Source of the DNA: Pelagibacteraceae bacterium AG-464-P07
Lineage (GTDB): Bacteria; Pseudomonadota; Alphaproteobacteria; Pelagibacterales; Pelagibacteraceae
Assembly (NCBI GenBank): GCA_003211695.1
Contig: QCSA01000004.1
Location: 1 to 64,000, forward strand
Length of the DNA: 64,000 nucleotides
Direction: 5' to 3'
Below the pieces are notes generated by a model. The model searched no databases, was not told the origin of the DNA, and worked only from the letters and a program-made list of their open reading frames with translations. The first letter of the stretch is position 1. Every line of letters starts with the position of its first letter. Made by a program: the position numbers and the translations under genes. Shown here one piece after another: positions 9,307 to 20,141 of the stretch.

Positions 9307-12300
9307 ATGAGAAATGAGTTAACAGATTTATTTAAGAATAAACCAGCAGTAGACGACAATTTTAATAGCATTAGAATTAGTTTGGCTAGTCCTGAAAAAA
9401 TTAAATCATGGTCTTTTGGTGAAATTAAAAAACCTGAAACAATTAATTACAGAACTTTTAAACCTGAAAAAGATGGATTATTTTGTTGCAGAATATTTGG
9501 ACCAATTAAAGATTATGAATGTTTGTGTGGAAAATATAAAAGAATGAAATTTAGAGGAATCATTTGTGAAAAGTGTGGAGTGGAAGTCACAAAGTCTAAC
9601 GTAAGACGTGAAAGAATGGGCCACATTAATCTAGCTACACCAGTTGCTCACATTTGGTTTCTAAAATCTTTACCAAGCAGAATTTCCTTAGCCGTTGATA
9701 TGAAATTAAAAGAAGTAGAAAAAATATTATATTTTGAAAGTTTCATTGTTATTGAGCCAGGATTAACAACACTTAAAAAAAATCAATTATTAACCGATAA
9801 AGAACTGGTTGATTTTCAGAATGAATTTGGTGAAGATGCTTTTACATATGGCATTGGAGCTGAAGCAATAATAGAAATACTTAGGTCTTTAAATTTAAAA
9901 GAAGAAAAAGAAAAACTTTCAGAACAAGTCAAATTATTAAAATCAAAAGTTGCTGAAGAACGAGCAATTAAAAGATTAAAATTAATAGACAATTTTATGG
10001 AATCAGGCGGTAAGCCAGAATGGATGATATTAACAACTATACCTGTAATTCCTCCAGAATTAAGACCTTTGGTTCCATTGGATGGAGGAAGATTTGCTAC
10101 ATCGGATTTAAATGATTTATACCGAAGAGTTATAAATAGAAATAACAGATTAAAACGACTTATTGATCTAAAATCTCCAGATATTATTGTAAGAAACGAA
10201 AAAAGAATGTTGCAAGAAGCAGTTGATGCATTATTTGACAACGGTCGAAGAGGTAGAGTTATAACGGGAACAGGAAAGAGACCATTAAAATCTTTATCAG
10301 AAATGTTAAAAGGTAAACATGGTCGATTTAGACAAAATTTGTTAGGAAAAAGGGTAGATTATTCAGGGAGGTCAGTAATTGTAGTGGGTCCTGATTTAAA
10401 ACTTCATCAATGTGGCTTACCAAAAAAAATGGCGTTAGAACTATTTAAGCCATTTTTGTATGCAAGATTAGATAAATTAGGTTTAGCTACAACAATAAAA
10501 CAAGCCAAAAAAATAGTTGAAAAAGAAAAAGACGAAGTGTGGGATGCATTAGAACATATCGTTAGAGAACATCCTGTTTTATTAAACAGAGCCCCAACGT
10601 TACATAGGTTAGGAATTCAAGCTTTTGAGGCAATATTGATTGAAGGAAATGCTATTGAATTGCATCCACTTGTCTGTTCAGCATTCAACGCAGATTTTGA
10701 TGGTGATCAGATGGCTGTTCATATTCCATTAAGCATAGAAGCTCAACTTGAATCAAGGATTCTAATGATGTCTACCAATAATATTCTAAGCCCCTCTAAT
10801 GGAAAACCAATTATTGTGCCGAGTCAGGATATGATTTTGGGGATATATTATTTATCACAAACACCAATTAACACAGATAAAACAGAGGGCTATTTTGTAG
10901 GTGCATCTGAAATTGAACAAGCTTTAGAATGTAATGCAATAAATGTTCATTCCAGAATAATCTCGAGATTCGAGACGATTGATGAAAAAGGAAACATTGT
11001 ATTTGAAAAATATACAAGTACAGCTGGAAGGTTTTTATTAGCTAATATTTTACCAAAAAAACAAAATATTAAATTTTCTTTAGTTGATAGAAAATTATCG
11101 AAAAAAAATGTCTCTGAAATTATTGATCTAATTTTCAGATTTTGTGGACAAAAAAGTACAGTAATTTTTTGTGATAGAATAAAGGATCTTGGTTTTAAAT
11201 ATGCATTTAAATCCGGTATATCATTTGGAAAAGATGATTTAATTATTCCTGAAAAAAAACAAACTTTAGTAAATGATACTAAAAAAATGATTGAAGAATA
11301 TGAAAACCAATATGCTGAAGGATTAATTACTAGAGGAGAAAAATATAATAAGGTAGTTGATGCTTGGTCAAAATGTACCGATTTAGTCGCAGCAGAGATG
11401 ATGAAGAAAATTTCCTCTAGTACTAAAAATAAGTTAGACAATAAAACTAACAATTTAAACTCGGTATTTATGATGGCAGACTCCGGCGCAAGAGGCTCAG
11501 CTGCTCAAATGAAACAATTGGCTGGTATGCGAGGTTTAATTGCAAAACCTTCAGGAGAAATTATCGAAACACCAATTATTTCAAATTTTAAAGAAGGATT
11601 AACTGCCCTTGAATACTTTAATTCTACTCATGGCGCTAGAAAAGGTTTGGCTGATACTGCACTCAAAACCGCAAATTCAGGTTATTTAACAAGAAGACTC
11701 TGTGATGTGGCGCAAGATATTTCAATAACGAAGCATTTTTGTGGAACTAATAAAAGTATTGCTCTGTCAGAAATTATTGAAGGAGGCAATATTTTAGTTA
11801 GTTTATCTGAGCGTGCATTAGGTAGAATGTCCGCAGAGGATATCAAAAATCCAATCAGTGGTGAAATCTTGATTAAGATAAAAGAAATGATAAATGAGGA
11901 GGCTTGTGAAAAAATTGATTCAGCTGGAGTAAAATCGATTAAAGTATTTTCAGTAGTTACATGTGAGTCTAAAAATGGAGTATGTGCTATTTGTTATGGA
12001 AGAGATCTTTCAAGAGGCAAATTAGTAACCTTGGGAGAAGCAGTTGGAATGATTGCCGCTCAATCAATTGGTGAACCCGGTACTCAGTTAACTATGAGAA
12101 CATTTCACGTAGGAGGAACAGCTCAAATTAAACAAGAGTCTCAAGTTATTTCAAAAACAGACGGTATTTTAAAAATAATTAATAAAAATTTGTTAGAAGA
12201 TTCTAAGAGAAACTTGGTTGTTATGGGAAGAAATACTCAATTGGCAATAGAAGATGATAAAGGACAACAAATAGCTCTTTACAAAGTTCCTTATGGTGCA

Positions 12301-12345
12301 AAACTTTTCTATCAAAATGATGAAATAATCAAAAAAAGGAATTAA
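9307..12345 (+). CDS. rpoC: RNA polymerase subunit beta prime, 5' portion (frame interrupted)
   Basis: 1012 residues covering the clamp, zinc-ribbon ([20 protein letters not shown]), active site ([12 protein letters not shown] near residue 460, whose three Asp bind catalytic Mg), trigger-loop region and second zinc site ([13 protein letters not shown]). The protein is collinear with the family up to [15 protein letters not shown], then a run of seven A at 12331-12337 shifts the frame and gives RN-stop. The next frame continues with [20 protein letters not shown], exactly what beta prime should read. Removing one A would give an intact protein of about 1390 residues, the expected size. Because rpoC is essential, an assembly or sequencing error, or slippage on the A-run, is more likely than real loss. 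Confidence 0.95.
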   Translation: MRNELTDLFKNKPAVDDNFNSIRISLASPEKIKSWSFGEIKKPETINYRTFKPEKDGLFCCRIFGPIKDYECLCGKYKRMKFRGIICEKCGVEVTKSNVRRERMGHINLATPVAHIWFLKSLPSRISLAVDMKLKEVEKILYFESFIVIEPGLTTLKKNQLLTDKELVDFQNEFGEDAFTYGIGAEAIIEILRSLNLKEEKEKLSEQVKLLKSKVAEERAIKRLKLIDNFMESGGKPEWMILTTIPVIPPELRPLVPLDGGRFATSDLNDLYRRVINRNNRLKRLIDLKSPDIIVRNEKRMLQEAVDALFDNGRRGRVITGTGKRPLKSLSEMLKGKHGRFRQNLLGKRVDYSGRSVIVVGPDLKLHQCGLPKKMALELFKPFLYARLDKLGLATTIKQAKKIVEKEKDEVWDALEHIVREHPVLLNRAPTLHRLGIQAFEAILIEGNAIELHPLVCSAFNADFDGDQMAVHIPLSIEAQLESRILMMSTNNILSPSNGKPIIVPSQDMILGIYYLSQTPINTDKTEGYFVGASEIEQALECNAINVHSRIISRFETIDEKGNIVFEKYTSTAGRFLLANILPKKQNIKFSLVDRKLSKKNVSEIIDLIFRFCGQKSTVIFCDRIKDLGFKYAFKSGISFGKDDLIIPEKKQTLVNDTKKMIEEYENQYAEGLITRGEKYNKVVDAWSKCTDLVAAEMMKKISSSTKNKLDNKTNNLNSVFMMADSGARGSAAQMKQLAGMRGLIAKPSGEIIETPIISNFKEGLTALEYFNSTHGARKGLADTALKTANSGYLTRRLCDVAQDISITKHFCGTNKSIALSEIIEGGNILVSLSERALGRMSAEDIKNPISGEILIKIKEMINEEACEKIDSAGVKSIKVFSVVTCESKNGVCAICYGRDLSRGKLVTLGEAVGMIAAQSIGEPGTQLTMRTFHVGGTAQIKQESQVISKTDGILKIINKNLLEDSKRNLVVMGRNTQLAIEDDKGQQIALYKVPYGAKLFYQNDEIIKKRN

Positions 12346-12370
12346 AATTTGTGAATGGGATCCATATACA

Positions 12371-13480
12371 ATGCCGGTAATAGCTGAAAAAAGTGGTATA
12401 GCGAACTATGTTGACTTAATAGATGGAATATCATTAGCCGAAACAGTTGATGATGCAACTGGAATTTCTTCAAAATCAGTTGTTGATTGGAGATCACAAT
12501 CTAAGAATACTGATTTGAAACCTAGGATCACTTTAAGAGATGAAAAGGGTAACGTAATTAAAAAAGCAGATGATAATGAAGCTAGATATTATTTAGTTCC
12601 AGATTCAATTTTATCAGTTAAAGATGGTCAACAAGTGTTAGCTGGAGACGTAATCGCAAGATTGCCAAAAGAAACTTCAAAAACAAAAGATATAACCGGA
12701 GGTTTACCAAGAGTAGCTGAATTATTCGAAGCAAGAAAGCCGAAAGAAAGTGCAATTATTGCTGAAAATGATGGTTTTGTAATGTTTGGTAAAGAAGTCA
12801 GAGGTAAATTAAAAATAACAATTAAAGCAACAAATGAACAAGCTTCAAATTATTTAATTCCAAAAGGAAAACACATTAATTTTAACGAAGGAGAGAAAAT
12901 TAAAAAGGGTGAATATTTATTGGATGGCAGTCCAGCTCCACATGATATATTGAGAATATTAGGCGTAGAGCAATTAACAGATTATTATGTAAATGAAGTT
13001 CAAGAAGTTTACCGATTACAAGGTGTAGTAATTAATGATAAACACATTGAAGTAATTGTAAGACAAATGTTAAAAAAGGTAGAAATTAAAGATCCAAGGG
13101 ATTCAAAATATTTATCTGGAGAGATAATTGATAAAATTGAATTAGATGAAGAGAACGAAAGTTTAATTAAAAATAAAAAAAAACCTGCAATTGGAGAAAG
13201 ATTCCTTTTGGGTATAACCAAAGCATCTTTACAGACAAACTCTTTTATTTCTGCAGCATCATTCCAAGAAACTACTAGAGTTTTAACTGATGCAGCAATA
13301 AAAGGAAAATTAGATAAATTAAAAGGGTTAAAAGAAAATGTGATAGTTGGTCGATTGGTACCAGCTGGCACAGGTATAGTTAAGAAAAAATGGAATTATT
13401 TAGCTAAAGAAAAAGACGAAAAATATCTTTTAGAAAAAGAAACAAAAAAAGATGCTGCACAGCCAATAACAACAGAATAA
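12371..13480 (+). CDS. rpoC: RNA polymerase subunit beta prime, 3' portion
   Basis: A 369-residue open frame holding the C-terminal part of beta prime ([17 protein letters not shown], then [20 protein letters not shown] and [11 protein letters not shown]). Its first ATG at 12371 is an internal Met of rpoC, not a true start: homology continues upstream in the same frame to 12338, right after the seven-A run. There is no ribosome-binding site. Read together with the 5' portion it completes rpoC. The C-terminal tail [15 protein letters not shown] is not conserved. It is followed by a 156-bp gap with the rpsL promoter. Confidence 0.95.
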   Translation: MPVIAEKSGIANYVDLIDGISLAETVDDATGISSKSVVDWRSQSKNTDLKPRITLRDEKGNVIKKADDNEARYYLVPDSILSVKDGQQVLAGDVIARLPKETSKTKDITGGLPRVAELFEARKPKESAIIAENDGFVMFGKEVRGKLKITIKATNEQASNYLIPKGKHINFNEGEKIKKGEYLLDGSPAPHDILRILGVEQLTDYYVNEVQEVYRLQGVVINDKHIEVIVRQMLKKVEIKDPRDSKYLSGEIIDKIELDEENESLIKNKKKPAIGERFLLGITKASLQTNSFISAASFQETTRVLTDAAIKGKLDKLKGLKENVIVGRLVPAGTGIVKKKWNYLAKEKDEKYLLEKETKKDAAQPITTE

Positions 13481-13506
13481 TAGTTTACTTTTCACAATAT
13501 TAATTA

Positions 13507-13535
13507 TTGACAATTTACCATTCAATTAGTAATTT
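13507..13535 (+). promoter_or_regulatory. Promoter candidate for rpsL-rpsG-fusA
   Basis: A perfect TTGACA at 13507-13512 and TAATTT at 13530-13535 are spaced 17 nt apart. This is in the largest gap of the ribosomal cluster and predicts an untranslated leader of about 95 nt before rpsL. Confidence 0.65.
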
Positions 13536-13558
13536 AGCCGAAATTTCATGGTTGGAAG

Positions 13559-13576
13559 TAAGGTTGATTAACCTTA
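13559..13576 (+). promoter_or_regulatory. Hairpin in the rpsL leader
   Basis: 13559-13565 and 13570-13576 form a 7-bp stem (core AAGGTT/AACCTT) with a GATT loop. It lies downstream of the predicted start site, about 60 nt before the rpsL ATG. It has no U-tract. It could be part of a ribosomal-protein feedback leader, but that is inference. Confidence 0.4.
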
Positions 13577-13636
13577 AACGCTGCCACAAAGTGTTGATCT
13601 TTTCATACTTTTTTCATCCAAAAATTTTATTAAATT

Positions 13637-14008
13637 ATGCCAACAATTAGCCAATTGATAAAAAAATCAAGGGTAAAGCCAAAATACAGGAACAAAGTTC
13701 CTGCATTAGAACGTTCGCCACAAAAAAAAGGTGTGTGTGTTAAAGTTTATACAACAACACCAAAAAAACCTAATTCAGCATTAAGAAAAGTTGCAAGGGT
13801 AAGATTGTCAAACGGACATGAAGTGACTTGTTATATTCCAGGGGAAGGTCATAATTTACAAGAACATTCTGTTGTACTAATCAGAGGAGGACGAGTCAAG
13901 GATCTGCCTGGAGTTAGATATCATATATTGAGAGGAAATCTAGACACACAGGGAGTTACAAATCGCAAGCAACAAAGATCAAAGTATGGAGCAAAGAAAC
14001 CAAAATAA
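13637..14008 (+). CDS. rpsL: 30S ribosomal protein S12
   Basis: 123 residues, the standard length. The decoding-centre loops are intact: [20 protein letters not shown] carries the Lys that determines streptomycin response, and [14 protein letters not shown] the second loop. No resistance substitution is evident in the Pro-Lys-Lys-Pro segment. It is the first gene of the str operon, behind its own promoter candidate. There is no clear Shine-Dalgarno before ATG. Confidence 0.98.
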   Translation: MPTISQLIKKSRVKPKYRNKVPALERSPQKKGVCVKVYTTTPKKPNSALRKVARVRLSNGHEVTCYIPGEGHNLQEHSVVLIRGGRVKDLPGVRYHILRGNLDTQGVTNRKQQRSKYGAKKPK

Positions 14009-14017
14009 TTAAGGTTT

Positions 14018-14488
14018 ATGTCTAGAAAAAGAAAAGCACAAAAGAAAATTTTATTAACAGATACAAAGTATAAATCTGACCTAATTTTAAAATTAATGAA
14101 TTCAATAATGTACGATGGAAAAAAAACAATTGCTGAAAAAATTGTTTATAAAGCCTTAGATAAATTGCAATCAAAATCAAAAGAAGAACCGATTAAAATT
14201 TTTAATACTGCAATAAACAATATTAAACCTACTATAGAAGTGAGGGCGAGAAGAGTTGGTGGAGCAACCTATCAAGTTCCAGTTGAAGTTAGGCAAAAAA
14301 GATCTCAGGCCCTAGCAATTCGATGGTTGATTGCAGCTTCCAGAAAAAGAAAAGATAAAATTATGTCTGATAAAATTTGTTTTGAACTCTTTGATGCATA
14401 TCAAGGTAAAGGTTTAGCAATAAAGAAAAAAGAAGATACGCATAGAATGGCTGAGTCAAATAAAGCTTTTGCACATTTTAGATGGTAA
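14018..14488 (+). CDS. rpsG: 30S ribosomal protein S7
   Basis: 156 residues, normal length. The conserved core VRARRVGGATYQVPVEVR is followed by the C-terminal helices ending in NKAFAHFRW. S7 nucleates the 30S head and in E. coli represses the str operon. It lies 9 nt after rpsL and 6 nt before fusA. Confidence 0.98.
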   Translation: MSRKRKAQKKILLTDTKYKSDLILKLMNSIMYDGKKTIAEKIVYKALDKLQSKSKEEPIKIFNTAINNIKPTIEVRARRVGGATYQVPVEVRQKRSQALAIRWLIAASRKRKDKIMSDKICFELFDAYQGKGLAIKKKEDTHRMAESNKAFAHFRW

Positions 14489-14494
14489 TTAATC

Positions 14495-16570
14495 ATGACT
14501 AGGACACACACTTTAGATAAGTACAGAAATATTGGAATTATGGCTCACATTGATGCCGGGAAGACTACCACAACTGAAAGAATTCTATACTATACAGGTA
14601 AGAGTCACAAAATTGGAGAAGTTCATGATGGCGCCGCAACCATGGACTGGATGGAACAAGAACAAGAAAGAGGTATTACTATCACTTCAGCAGCAACAAC
14701 TTGTTATTGGAGAGAACACAGAATTAATATTATCGATACACCAGGTCATATTGATTTTACCATTGAAGTAGAAAGATCTTTAAAGGTATTAGATGGTGCC
14801 GTTGCCGTATTTGATGGTGTTGCTGGAGTAGAACCTCAATCGGAACAAGTTTGGAGGCAAGCTGATAAATATAAGGTTCCACGAATTTGTTTTGTAAATA
14901 AACTTGATAGAACTGGAGCAGATTTTTTTAGATGCGTTGAAATGATAAAAGATCGCCTTGGATCTAAACCTTTAGTAATGCAAATACCAGTTGGAATAGA
15001 GTCTTCTTTCAAAGGTGTAGTTGACTTAGTTAAAATGAAAGCAGTTTTGTGGAAAGAAGAAAAGTTAGGTGCTGAATTTGAATATGTAGAAATACCAAAT
15101 GAATTACAAGAACAAGCAAAAAAATATAGAAAAGAATTAATGGAAACAGCAGTAGAACAAGATGAAAAATTGATGGAAGATTATCTAAATGGAAAAGAAA
15201 TATCAGAGTCTGATTTAATATTCTGTATTAGAAAAGGTGGTTTAAAATTCGATTTTGTGCCAGTACTAACTGGATCAGCATTTAAAAATAAGGGCGTACA
15301 ACCTTTGTTGGATGCTGTGGTAGATTTTCTACCTAGCCCAAAAGATATAGGATCAATTAAAGGTACAAAACCTAATTCTGAAGATGAAATAGAAAGAAAA
15401 TTTGAAGACAAGGAACCTTTATCGGCTCTGGCATTTAAGGTAGCAACCGATCCTTTTGTAGGAACTTTAACTTTTATAAGAATATATTCAGGTACTTTAA
15501 AATCAGGTACAGGAATTTACAACACTACCAAAGATAAAGAAGAGAGAGTTGGTAGAATGTTATTAATGCATGCTAATAATAGGGAAGATGTAAAGGAAGC
15601 AAATACAGGTGATATTGTGGCTTTGGCAGGACTAAAATATACGATAACTGGTCACACTTTATCTGATGAAGATAACCCTGTTGTTTTAGAACCTATGGAA
15701 TTTCCTGATCCAGTTCTTGAAATTGCGGTTGAACCAAAGACCAAAGCAGACCAAGAAAAAATGGGTGAAGCTTTAGGAAGATTAGCGAGAGAAGATCCGT
15801 CTTTTAGAGTGACATCCGACGATGAATCTGGTCAAACAATCATAAAAGGAATGGGTGAATTACATTTAGATATTATAGTTGATCGAATGAAAAGAGAATT
15901 TAAGGTTGAAGCAAATATTGGTGCGCCCCAAGTAGCTTATAGAGAAACAATTTTGCAAAACGCTGAATTTGATTATATTCACAAAAAACAAAGTGGAGGT
16001 GCAGGACAATTTGCAAGAGTAAAGCTTGCAGTAGAACCTTTAGAACCAGGTAAAGGTAGAGAAGTTGAAAACAAGATTAAGGGTGGAGCTATTCCAAAAG
16101 AATTTATTCCGGGAGTTGAAAAAGGAATAGAGAGCGTTTCTGATTCTGGAATTTTAGCTGGTTTTCCAATTATTGATTACAAAGTAACTATAGTTGATGG
16201 TTTACACCATGATGTTGATTCAAGTGTTTTAGCTTTTGAAATTGCATCAAGACATTGCTTTAAAGAAGTATGTACAAGAGCCTCTTTAAAACTGCTTGAA
16301 CCGATTATGAGGGTGGAAGTTGTTACACCAGAAGATTATATGGGAGATGTTATTGGTGATTTAAATAGTCGAAGAGGCCATGTTGAAGGAACTGAAACCA
16401 GAGGCAATGCTACAGTAATAACAGCTATGGTCCCTCTTGCTAATATGTTTGGTTATGTAAATAATTTAAGATCAATGTCACAGGGAAGAGCACAGTATTC
16501 AATGTTTTTTGATCATTATGAAAAAGTACCTCAAAATGTGCAAGAAGAAGTTACAAAAAAAATGGCTTAA
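14495..16570 (+). CDS. fusA: Elongation factor G
   Basis: A 691-residue translocase GTPase with the expected five-domain length. The P-loop [13 protein letters not shown] is near residue 20, switch [10 protein letters not shown] and [12 protein letters not shown] follow, and domain IV/V signatures include [14 protein letters not shown] and [12 protein letters not shown]. It drives tRNA-mRNA translocation and, with RRF, ribosome recycling. A tuf gene usually follows in the str operon; here rpsJ follows 2 nt later. Confidence 0.98.
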   Translation: MTRTHTLDKYRNIGIMAHIDAGKTTTTERILYYTGKSHKIGEVHDGAATMDWMEQEQERGITITSAATTCYWREHRINIIDTPGHIDFTIEVERSLKVLDGAVAVFDGVAGVEPQSEQVWRQADKYKVPRICFVNKLDRTGADFFRCVEMIKDRLGSKPLVMQIPVGIESSFKGVVDLVKMKAVLWKEEKLGAEFEYVEIPNELQEQAKKYRKELMETAVEQDEKLMEDYLNGKEISESDLIFCIRKGGLKFDFVPVLTGSAFKNKGVQPLLDAVVDFLPSPKDIGSIKGTKPNSEDEIERKFEDKEPLSALAFKVATDPFVGTLTFIRIYSGTLKSGTGIYNTTKDKEERVGRMLLMHANNREDVKEANTGDIVALAGLKYTITGHTLSDEDNPVVLEPMEFPDPVLEIAVEPKTKADQEKMGEALGRLAREDPSFRVTSDDESGQTIIKGMGELHLDIIVDRMKREFKVEANIGAPQVAYRETILQNAEFDYIHKKQSGGAGQFARVKLAVEPLEPGKGREVENKIKGGAIPKEFIPGVEKGIESVSDSGILAGFPIIDYKVTIVDGLHHDVDSSVLAFEIASRHCFKEVCTRASLKLLEPIMRVEVVTPEDYMGDVIGDLNSRRGHVEGTETRGNATVITAMVPLANMFGYVNNLRSMSQGRAQYSMFFDHYEKVPQNVQEEVTKKMA

Positions 16571-16572
16571 AA

Positions 16573-16881
16573 ATGGATAAACAAAATATTAGAATTAAAC
16601 TTAGAGCTTACGACAATAAAATTTTAGACCAATCAACTCAGGAGATAGTAAATACAGTAAAAAGAACAGGCGCCAACATTAAAGGTCCTATTCCACTACC
16701 AACAAAAATAGAAAGATACACCGTTCTAAGATCTCCACATATTGATAAAAAAAGTAGAGAACAATTCGAAACTAGAACACATAAAAGATTAATTGATATT
16801 GAAGAACCAACACCTCAAACAATTGAAGCGTTAATGAAATTGGATTTAGCTTCAGGGGTGGATGTTGAAATAAAGATATAG
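16573..16881 (+). CDS. rpsJ: 30S ribosomal protein S10
   Basis: 102 residues, as expected. Conserved blocks are [36 protein letters not shown] and [16 protein letters not shown]10 is a 30S head protein and also NusE, the partner of NusB and of the NusG KOW domain. It starts 2 nt after fusA, so the str and S10 operons are fused and there is no S10 leader for L4 control at this junction. Confidence 0.97.
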   Translation: MDKQNIRIKLRAYDNKILDQSTQEIVNTVKRTGANIKGPIPLPTKIERYTVLRSPHIDKKSREQFETRTHKRLIDIEEPTPQTIEALMKLDLASGVDVEIKI

Positions 16882-16889
16882 GGTAATAA

Positions 16890-17678
16890 ATGTCAAATAT
16901 TGGTTTAATTGGAAAAAAAATTGGAATGAGCAGAGAGTTTTTTCCTATGGGATTATCTGTTCCAGTCACAGTTATAAAAATAGAAAAAGGAAGAGTATTA
17001 GACCTAATAACTAAAGAAAAAAGAGGTTATGATGCTATACGAGTTGGTTTTGGTAAAATTAAATCATCTAAACTAACTAAATCCATGAAAGGTTTTTATA
17101 GCAAAAAAACCACCGAACCTAAGAAATACTTAAAAGAATATAGGGTAGAAAACGTATTAAATTATAAAGAAGGAAATGAAATTGGTTTAGAAATTTTTAA
17201 AGATGTGAAATTTGTTGATGTTACATCAAAAACTATTGGAAAAGGGTTTGCCGGAGTTATGAAAAGATATAATTTTTCAGGTTTAAGAGCATCCCATGGT
17301 GTATCTGTATCACACCGATCCGGAGGTTCTACTGGACAGAGACAGGATCCAGGAAAAGTATTTAAAGGAAAAAAAATGCCTGGTCACATGGGAGATAAAT
17401 TTAGAACAATGTTAAATTTAGAGGTAATTAAATCAGATTTAAACAATGATTTAATTTATTTAAAAGGTTCGATTCCAGGTTCAAAAAATACATTAGTTTT
17501 TATAAAAAATTCGGTAAAAAAAATTAATAAAAAAACAATATTGGAAAAAAGTAAAACTGCAAAAGATCAAAAACCATCAAAAATAATTGTTACGAAAAAT
17601 GAAATAACTTCAAAAGCAGAAGAAAACAAAAAGTCAACTAAAAGAGAAGAAGTGAAAAAAGATAAAAAAAATAAATAA
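16890..17678 (+). CDS. rplC: 50S ribosomal protein L3 with lysine-rich C-terminal tail
   Basis: 262 residues against about 210 in E. coli. The L3 core includes the peptidyl-transferase-reaching loop SHRSGGSTGQRQDPGKVFKG and KMPGHMGDK, and ends near residue 210. The remaining 52 residues (about 18 Lys) form a low-complexity, probably disordered, basic tail. Alphaproteobacterial L3 proteins are often extended, but function of this tail is unknown. It follows rpsJ by 8 nt. Confidence 0.96.
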   Translation: MSNIGLIGKKIGMSREFFPMGLSVPVTVIKIEKGRVLDLITKEKRGYDAIRVGFGKIKSSKLTKSMKGFYSKKTTEPKKYLKEYRVENVLNYKEGNEIGLEIFKDVKFVDVTSKTIGKGFAGVMKRYNFSGLRASHGVSVSHRSGGSTGQRQDPGKVFKGKKMPGHMGDKFRTMLNLEVIKSDLNNDLIYLKGSIPGSKNTLVFIKNSVKKINKKTILEKSKTAKDQKPSKIIVTKNEITSKAEENKKSTKREEVKKDKKNK

Positions 17679-17680
17679 TA

Positions 17681-18310
17681 ATGAAAATAGATAGTATTAG
17701 CATAAATGGGAAAGTAACAGAATTTGAAATATCAAAAAAAATATTTCATTCTGATATAAATAATAAATTAATTGCTCATGTGCTTTATTCTCAAATCGCA
17801 AATTCAAAACAAAAAGTTGCAAAAACAAAACAAAGAAACGAAATAATAGGTTCTACTGCAAAAATTTATGCTCAGAAAGGCACTGGTAATGCGAGACATG
17901 CAAGTAAAAAAGCACCTATATTTGTTGGTGGCGGAGTAGCTCACGGACCTAAGGGAAATGCTTATAAAAATAGAAAGATAAATAAAAAAGAAAAAAAAAA
18001 AATCTTAATTAATGCAATATCTCAAAAAACTAAAGATAAAAATTTAATAATATTTGAAGATGTTAAAAATAAAATTAATAAAACAAAAGAATTTAGTAAA
18101 TTTTTAAAGAGAAATAGAATAAATAATGTTTTGATTGTTTTAGATTCTACATCTAAAAAAAATATAGAATTATCAGCAAGAAATATTGCTAATATAAAAT
18201 TAATTGATACTTCGTACATAACCACTTACGATATTTTAAAATATAAACAAATTATGTTTACCAAATCCTCAACTAAAGAATTAGAAAAAAAGCTTTTAAA
18301 TTATGAATAA
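17681..18310 (+). CDS. rplD: 50S ribosomal protein L4
   Basis: 209 residues. The exit-tunnel loop shows KTKQRNEIIGSTAKIYAQKG followed by GTGNARHASKKAPIFVGGG, a recognised L4 signature. The protein is very lysine- and isoleucine-rich. In enterobacteria L4 represses the S10 operon; no leader for this is present. Its 3' end overlaps the rplW start by 8 nt. Confidence 0.96.
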   Translation: MKIDSISINGKVTEFEISKKIFHSDINNKLIAHVLYSQIANSKQKVAKTKQRNEIIGSTAKIYAQKGTGNARHASKKAPIFVGGGVAHGPKGNAYKNRKINKKEKKKILINAISQKTKDKNLIIFEDVKNKINKTKEFSKFLKRNRINNVLIVLDSTSKKNIELSARNIANIKLIDTSYITTYDILKYKQIMFTKSSTKELEKKLLNYE

Positions 18311-18596
18311 AATAAATTTATATGACAAAATATTAAGTCCTTTGGTAACAGAAAAATCTACTAACCTGTCTGAAATGAATAAAGTTGTATTTAAAGTTAA
18401 TCGCTTATTAAATAAAAGATCTGTTAAAAGAAGTATTGAAAAAATTTTTAAAGTAAATGTTGTTAAAGTAAATATAATTAATAAACAAAGTAGACTAAAA
18501 ATAGTAAAGGGTAAAAAGGTTAGAGTTCAAGGATACAAGAAAGCAATTGTTACACTAAAAAAAGGCCAAAATATTGATTTAACTACAGGTATATAA
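18303..18596 (+). CDS. rplW: 50S ribosomal protein L23
   Basis: 97 residues. The typical N-terminus YDKILSPLVTEKSTNLSE is followed by the beta-hairpin reaching into the tunnel and VRVQGYKKAIVTLKKGQNI at the end. It is located at the tunnel exit, the docking site for trigger factor and SRP. It overlaps rplD by 8 nt and is followed 2 nt later by rplB. Confidence 0.97.
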   Translation: MNKINLYDKILSPLVTEKSTNLSEMNKVVFKVNRLLNKRSVKRSIEKIFKVNVVKVNIINKQSRLKIVKGKKVRVQGYKKAIVTLKKGQNIDLTTGI

Positions 18597-18598
18597 AA

Positions 18599-19429
18599 AT
18601 GGCATTAAAAACATTTAAACCTTACACAAAATCTACTCGTGGTACAGTCATTGCTACGAAACACGGTCTTTGGAAAGGTAAACCCATTAAATTGCTTACG
18701 ATAGGAAAAAAATCTTCATCGGGAAGAAATAATTTAGGAAGAATTACTTCAAGAAGAAAAGGGTCAGGACATAAACAAAAATATAGAGAAATAGATTTTT
18801 ATAGAAACAAACATGATATGGAAGCAGTGGTTGAAAGAATTGAGTATGATCCTAATAGAACCTCCCATATCATGTTAGTAAAATATGAAGATGGGAAAAG
18901 ATCCTATATGTTGCTTCCTCAAAATATTAAAATTGGACACAAAATTATTTCTGGAAATAAAAAAGAGATAAAGATAGGAAATTGTATGCCCTTACATGAT
19001 ATTCCTGTGGGAACAGCAATACATAATGTTGAAATGAAACCTGGGGGTGGAGCTAAAATTGCAAGGGCAGCAGGTTCGTCCGTTCAAATTACTGGATCGG
19101 TTGGTGAATACTCAATAATAAAATTAGCTTCAGGAGAAATTAGAAAAATAATTAGTAGAGCAAAAGCTACCATTGGAGTTTTATCTAATCCTGATCAAAA
19201 AAATATCAAAATTGGTAAAGCTGGAAGAAGCAGATGGTTAGGAATTAGGCCAAGCGTAAGAGGGGTAGTAATGAATCCTGTGGATCACCCACATGGAGGT
19301 GGTGAAGGAAAAACTTCTGGTGGTAGAAACCCTGTTTCTCCATGGGGTCAATCTGCAAAGGGGTTAAAAACAAGAAATAACAAAAGAACTAACAAATATA
19401 TTATTTCAAGAAGGAAAAAAAGAGTTTAA
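18599..19429 (+). CDS. rplB: 50S ribosomal protein L2
   Basis: 276 residues, standard. The conserved C-terminal block VMNPVDHPHGGGEGKTSGGR contains the His implicated near the peptidyl-transferase centre. The KPGGGAKIARAAGSSVQITG segment is also typical. It bridges the subunits through 23S domain IV. Gaps to its neighbours are 2-3 nt. Confidence 0.98.
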   Translation: MALKTFKPYTKSTRGTVIATKHGLWKGKPIKLLTIGKKSSSGRNNLGRITSRRKGSGHKQKYREIDFYRNKHDMEAVVERIEYDPNRTSHIMLVKYEDGKRSYMLLPQNIKIGHKIISGNKKEIKIGNCMPLHDIPVGTAIHNVEMKPGGGAKIARAAGSSVQITGSVGEYSIIKLASGEIRKIISRAKATIGVLSNPDQKNIKIGKAGRSRWLGIRPSVRGVVMNPVDHPHGGGEGKTSGGRNPVSPWGQSAKGLKTRNNKRTNKYIISRRKKRV

Positions 19430-19432
19430 ATT

Positions 19433-19756
19433 ATGTCTAGATCTGTGTGGAAAGGACCTTTTGTAGATCCAAGTTTATTAAAAAAGGTTGAAAAACAAAA
19501 AAATGAAATTAGTAGAAAACCAATTAAAACTTGGTCTAGAAAGTCTACAATTATTCCTGATTTTGTAGGATCAAGTTTTTTGATTTATAATGGAAAAAAA
19601 TTTATCCCAATAACTATTTCTGAAGATATGGTTGGACATAAACTTGGTGAGTTTTCACCAACTAGAAAATTTACTTCTCATACTCCAGCTGATAAAAAAG
19701 CTAAGCAAGTAGCAGAGCAATCTGCACTTAAGAAAGATTTAAATGAAAAAAAATAA
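19433..19756 (+). CDS. rpsS: 30S ribosomal protein S19
   Basis: 107 residues, about 15 longer than E. coli S19, owing to a charged C-terminal tail after the [13 protein letters not shown] region. The core [15 protein letters not shown] and [15 protein letters not shown] is canonical. It forms a head complex with S13. It overlaps the start of rplV by 14 nt. Confidence 0.97.
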   Translation: MSRSVWKGPFVDPSLLKKVEKQKNEISRKPIKTWSRKSTIIPDFVGSSFLIYNGKKFIPITISEDMVGHKLGEFSPTRKFTSHTPADKKAKQVAEQSALKKDLNEKK

Positions 19757-20141
19757 ACAAGTAATAAATAAAGAAAATTTAGTTAAATCTGTTAACAAAA
19801 ATGTTAGGAGTAGCACAAGAAAGATTGGGTTAATTTTAAGAGGTATAGTTGGAAAAAAAGTTGAATATGCCTTGCGCGACCTAACTTTTGCTAATCAAAG
19901 AATATGTAAAGAAATAAAAAAAACTATACATTCAGCCGTAGCTAATGCAGAAAATAATTTTCAATATGATATTGATAACCTATTTATAAAAGAAGCTTAT
20001 TGTGGGAAATCAATTGTAATGAAAAGATTTAGACCAAGAGCAAAAGGAAGAGCAAGTCCTATAAAAAAACCTTATAGTAATGTGACAATTATATTATCAG
20101 ATGAACATAAAAAATTGAAGGATCATGGGGCAAAAAGTTAA
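19743..20141 (+). CDS. rplV: 50S ribosomal protein L22
   Basis: 132 residues, about 20 longer than E. coli at the N-terminus (Lys/Asn-rich). The core begins [22 protein letters not shown]. The tunnel hairpin is [21 protein letters not shown], where macrolide-resistance changes occur in other bacteria; it looks wild-type. I kept the first ATG, inside rpsS, because no later Met precedes the core. The 3' end overlaps rpsC by 17 nt. Confidence 0.94.
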   Translation: MKKNKQVINKENLVKSVNKNVRSSTRKIGLILRGIVGKKVEYALRDLTFANQRICKEIKKTIHSAVANAENNFQYDIDNLFIKEAYCGKSIVMKRFRPRAKGRASPIKKPYSNVTIILSDEHKKLKDHGAKS

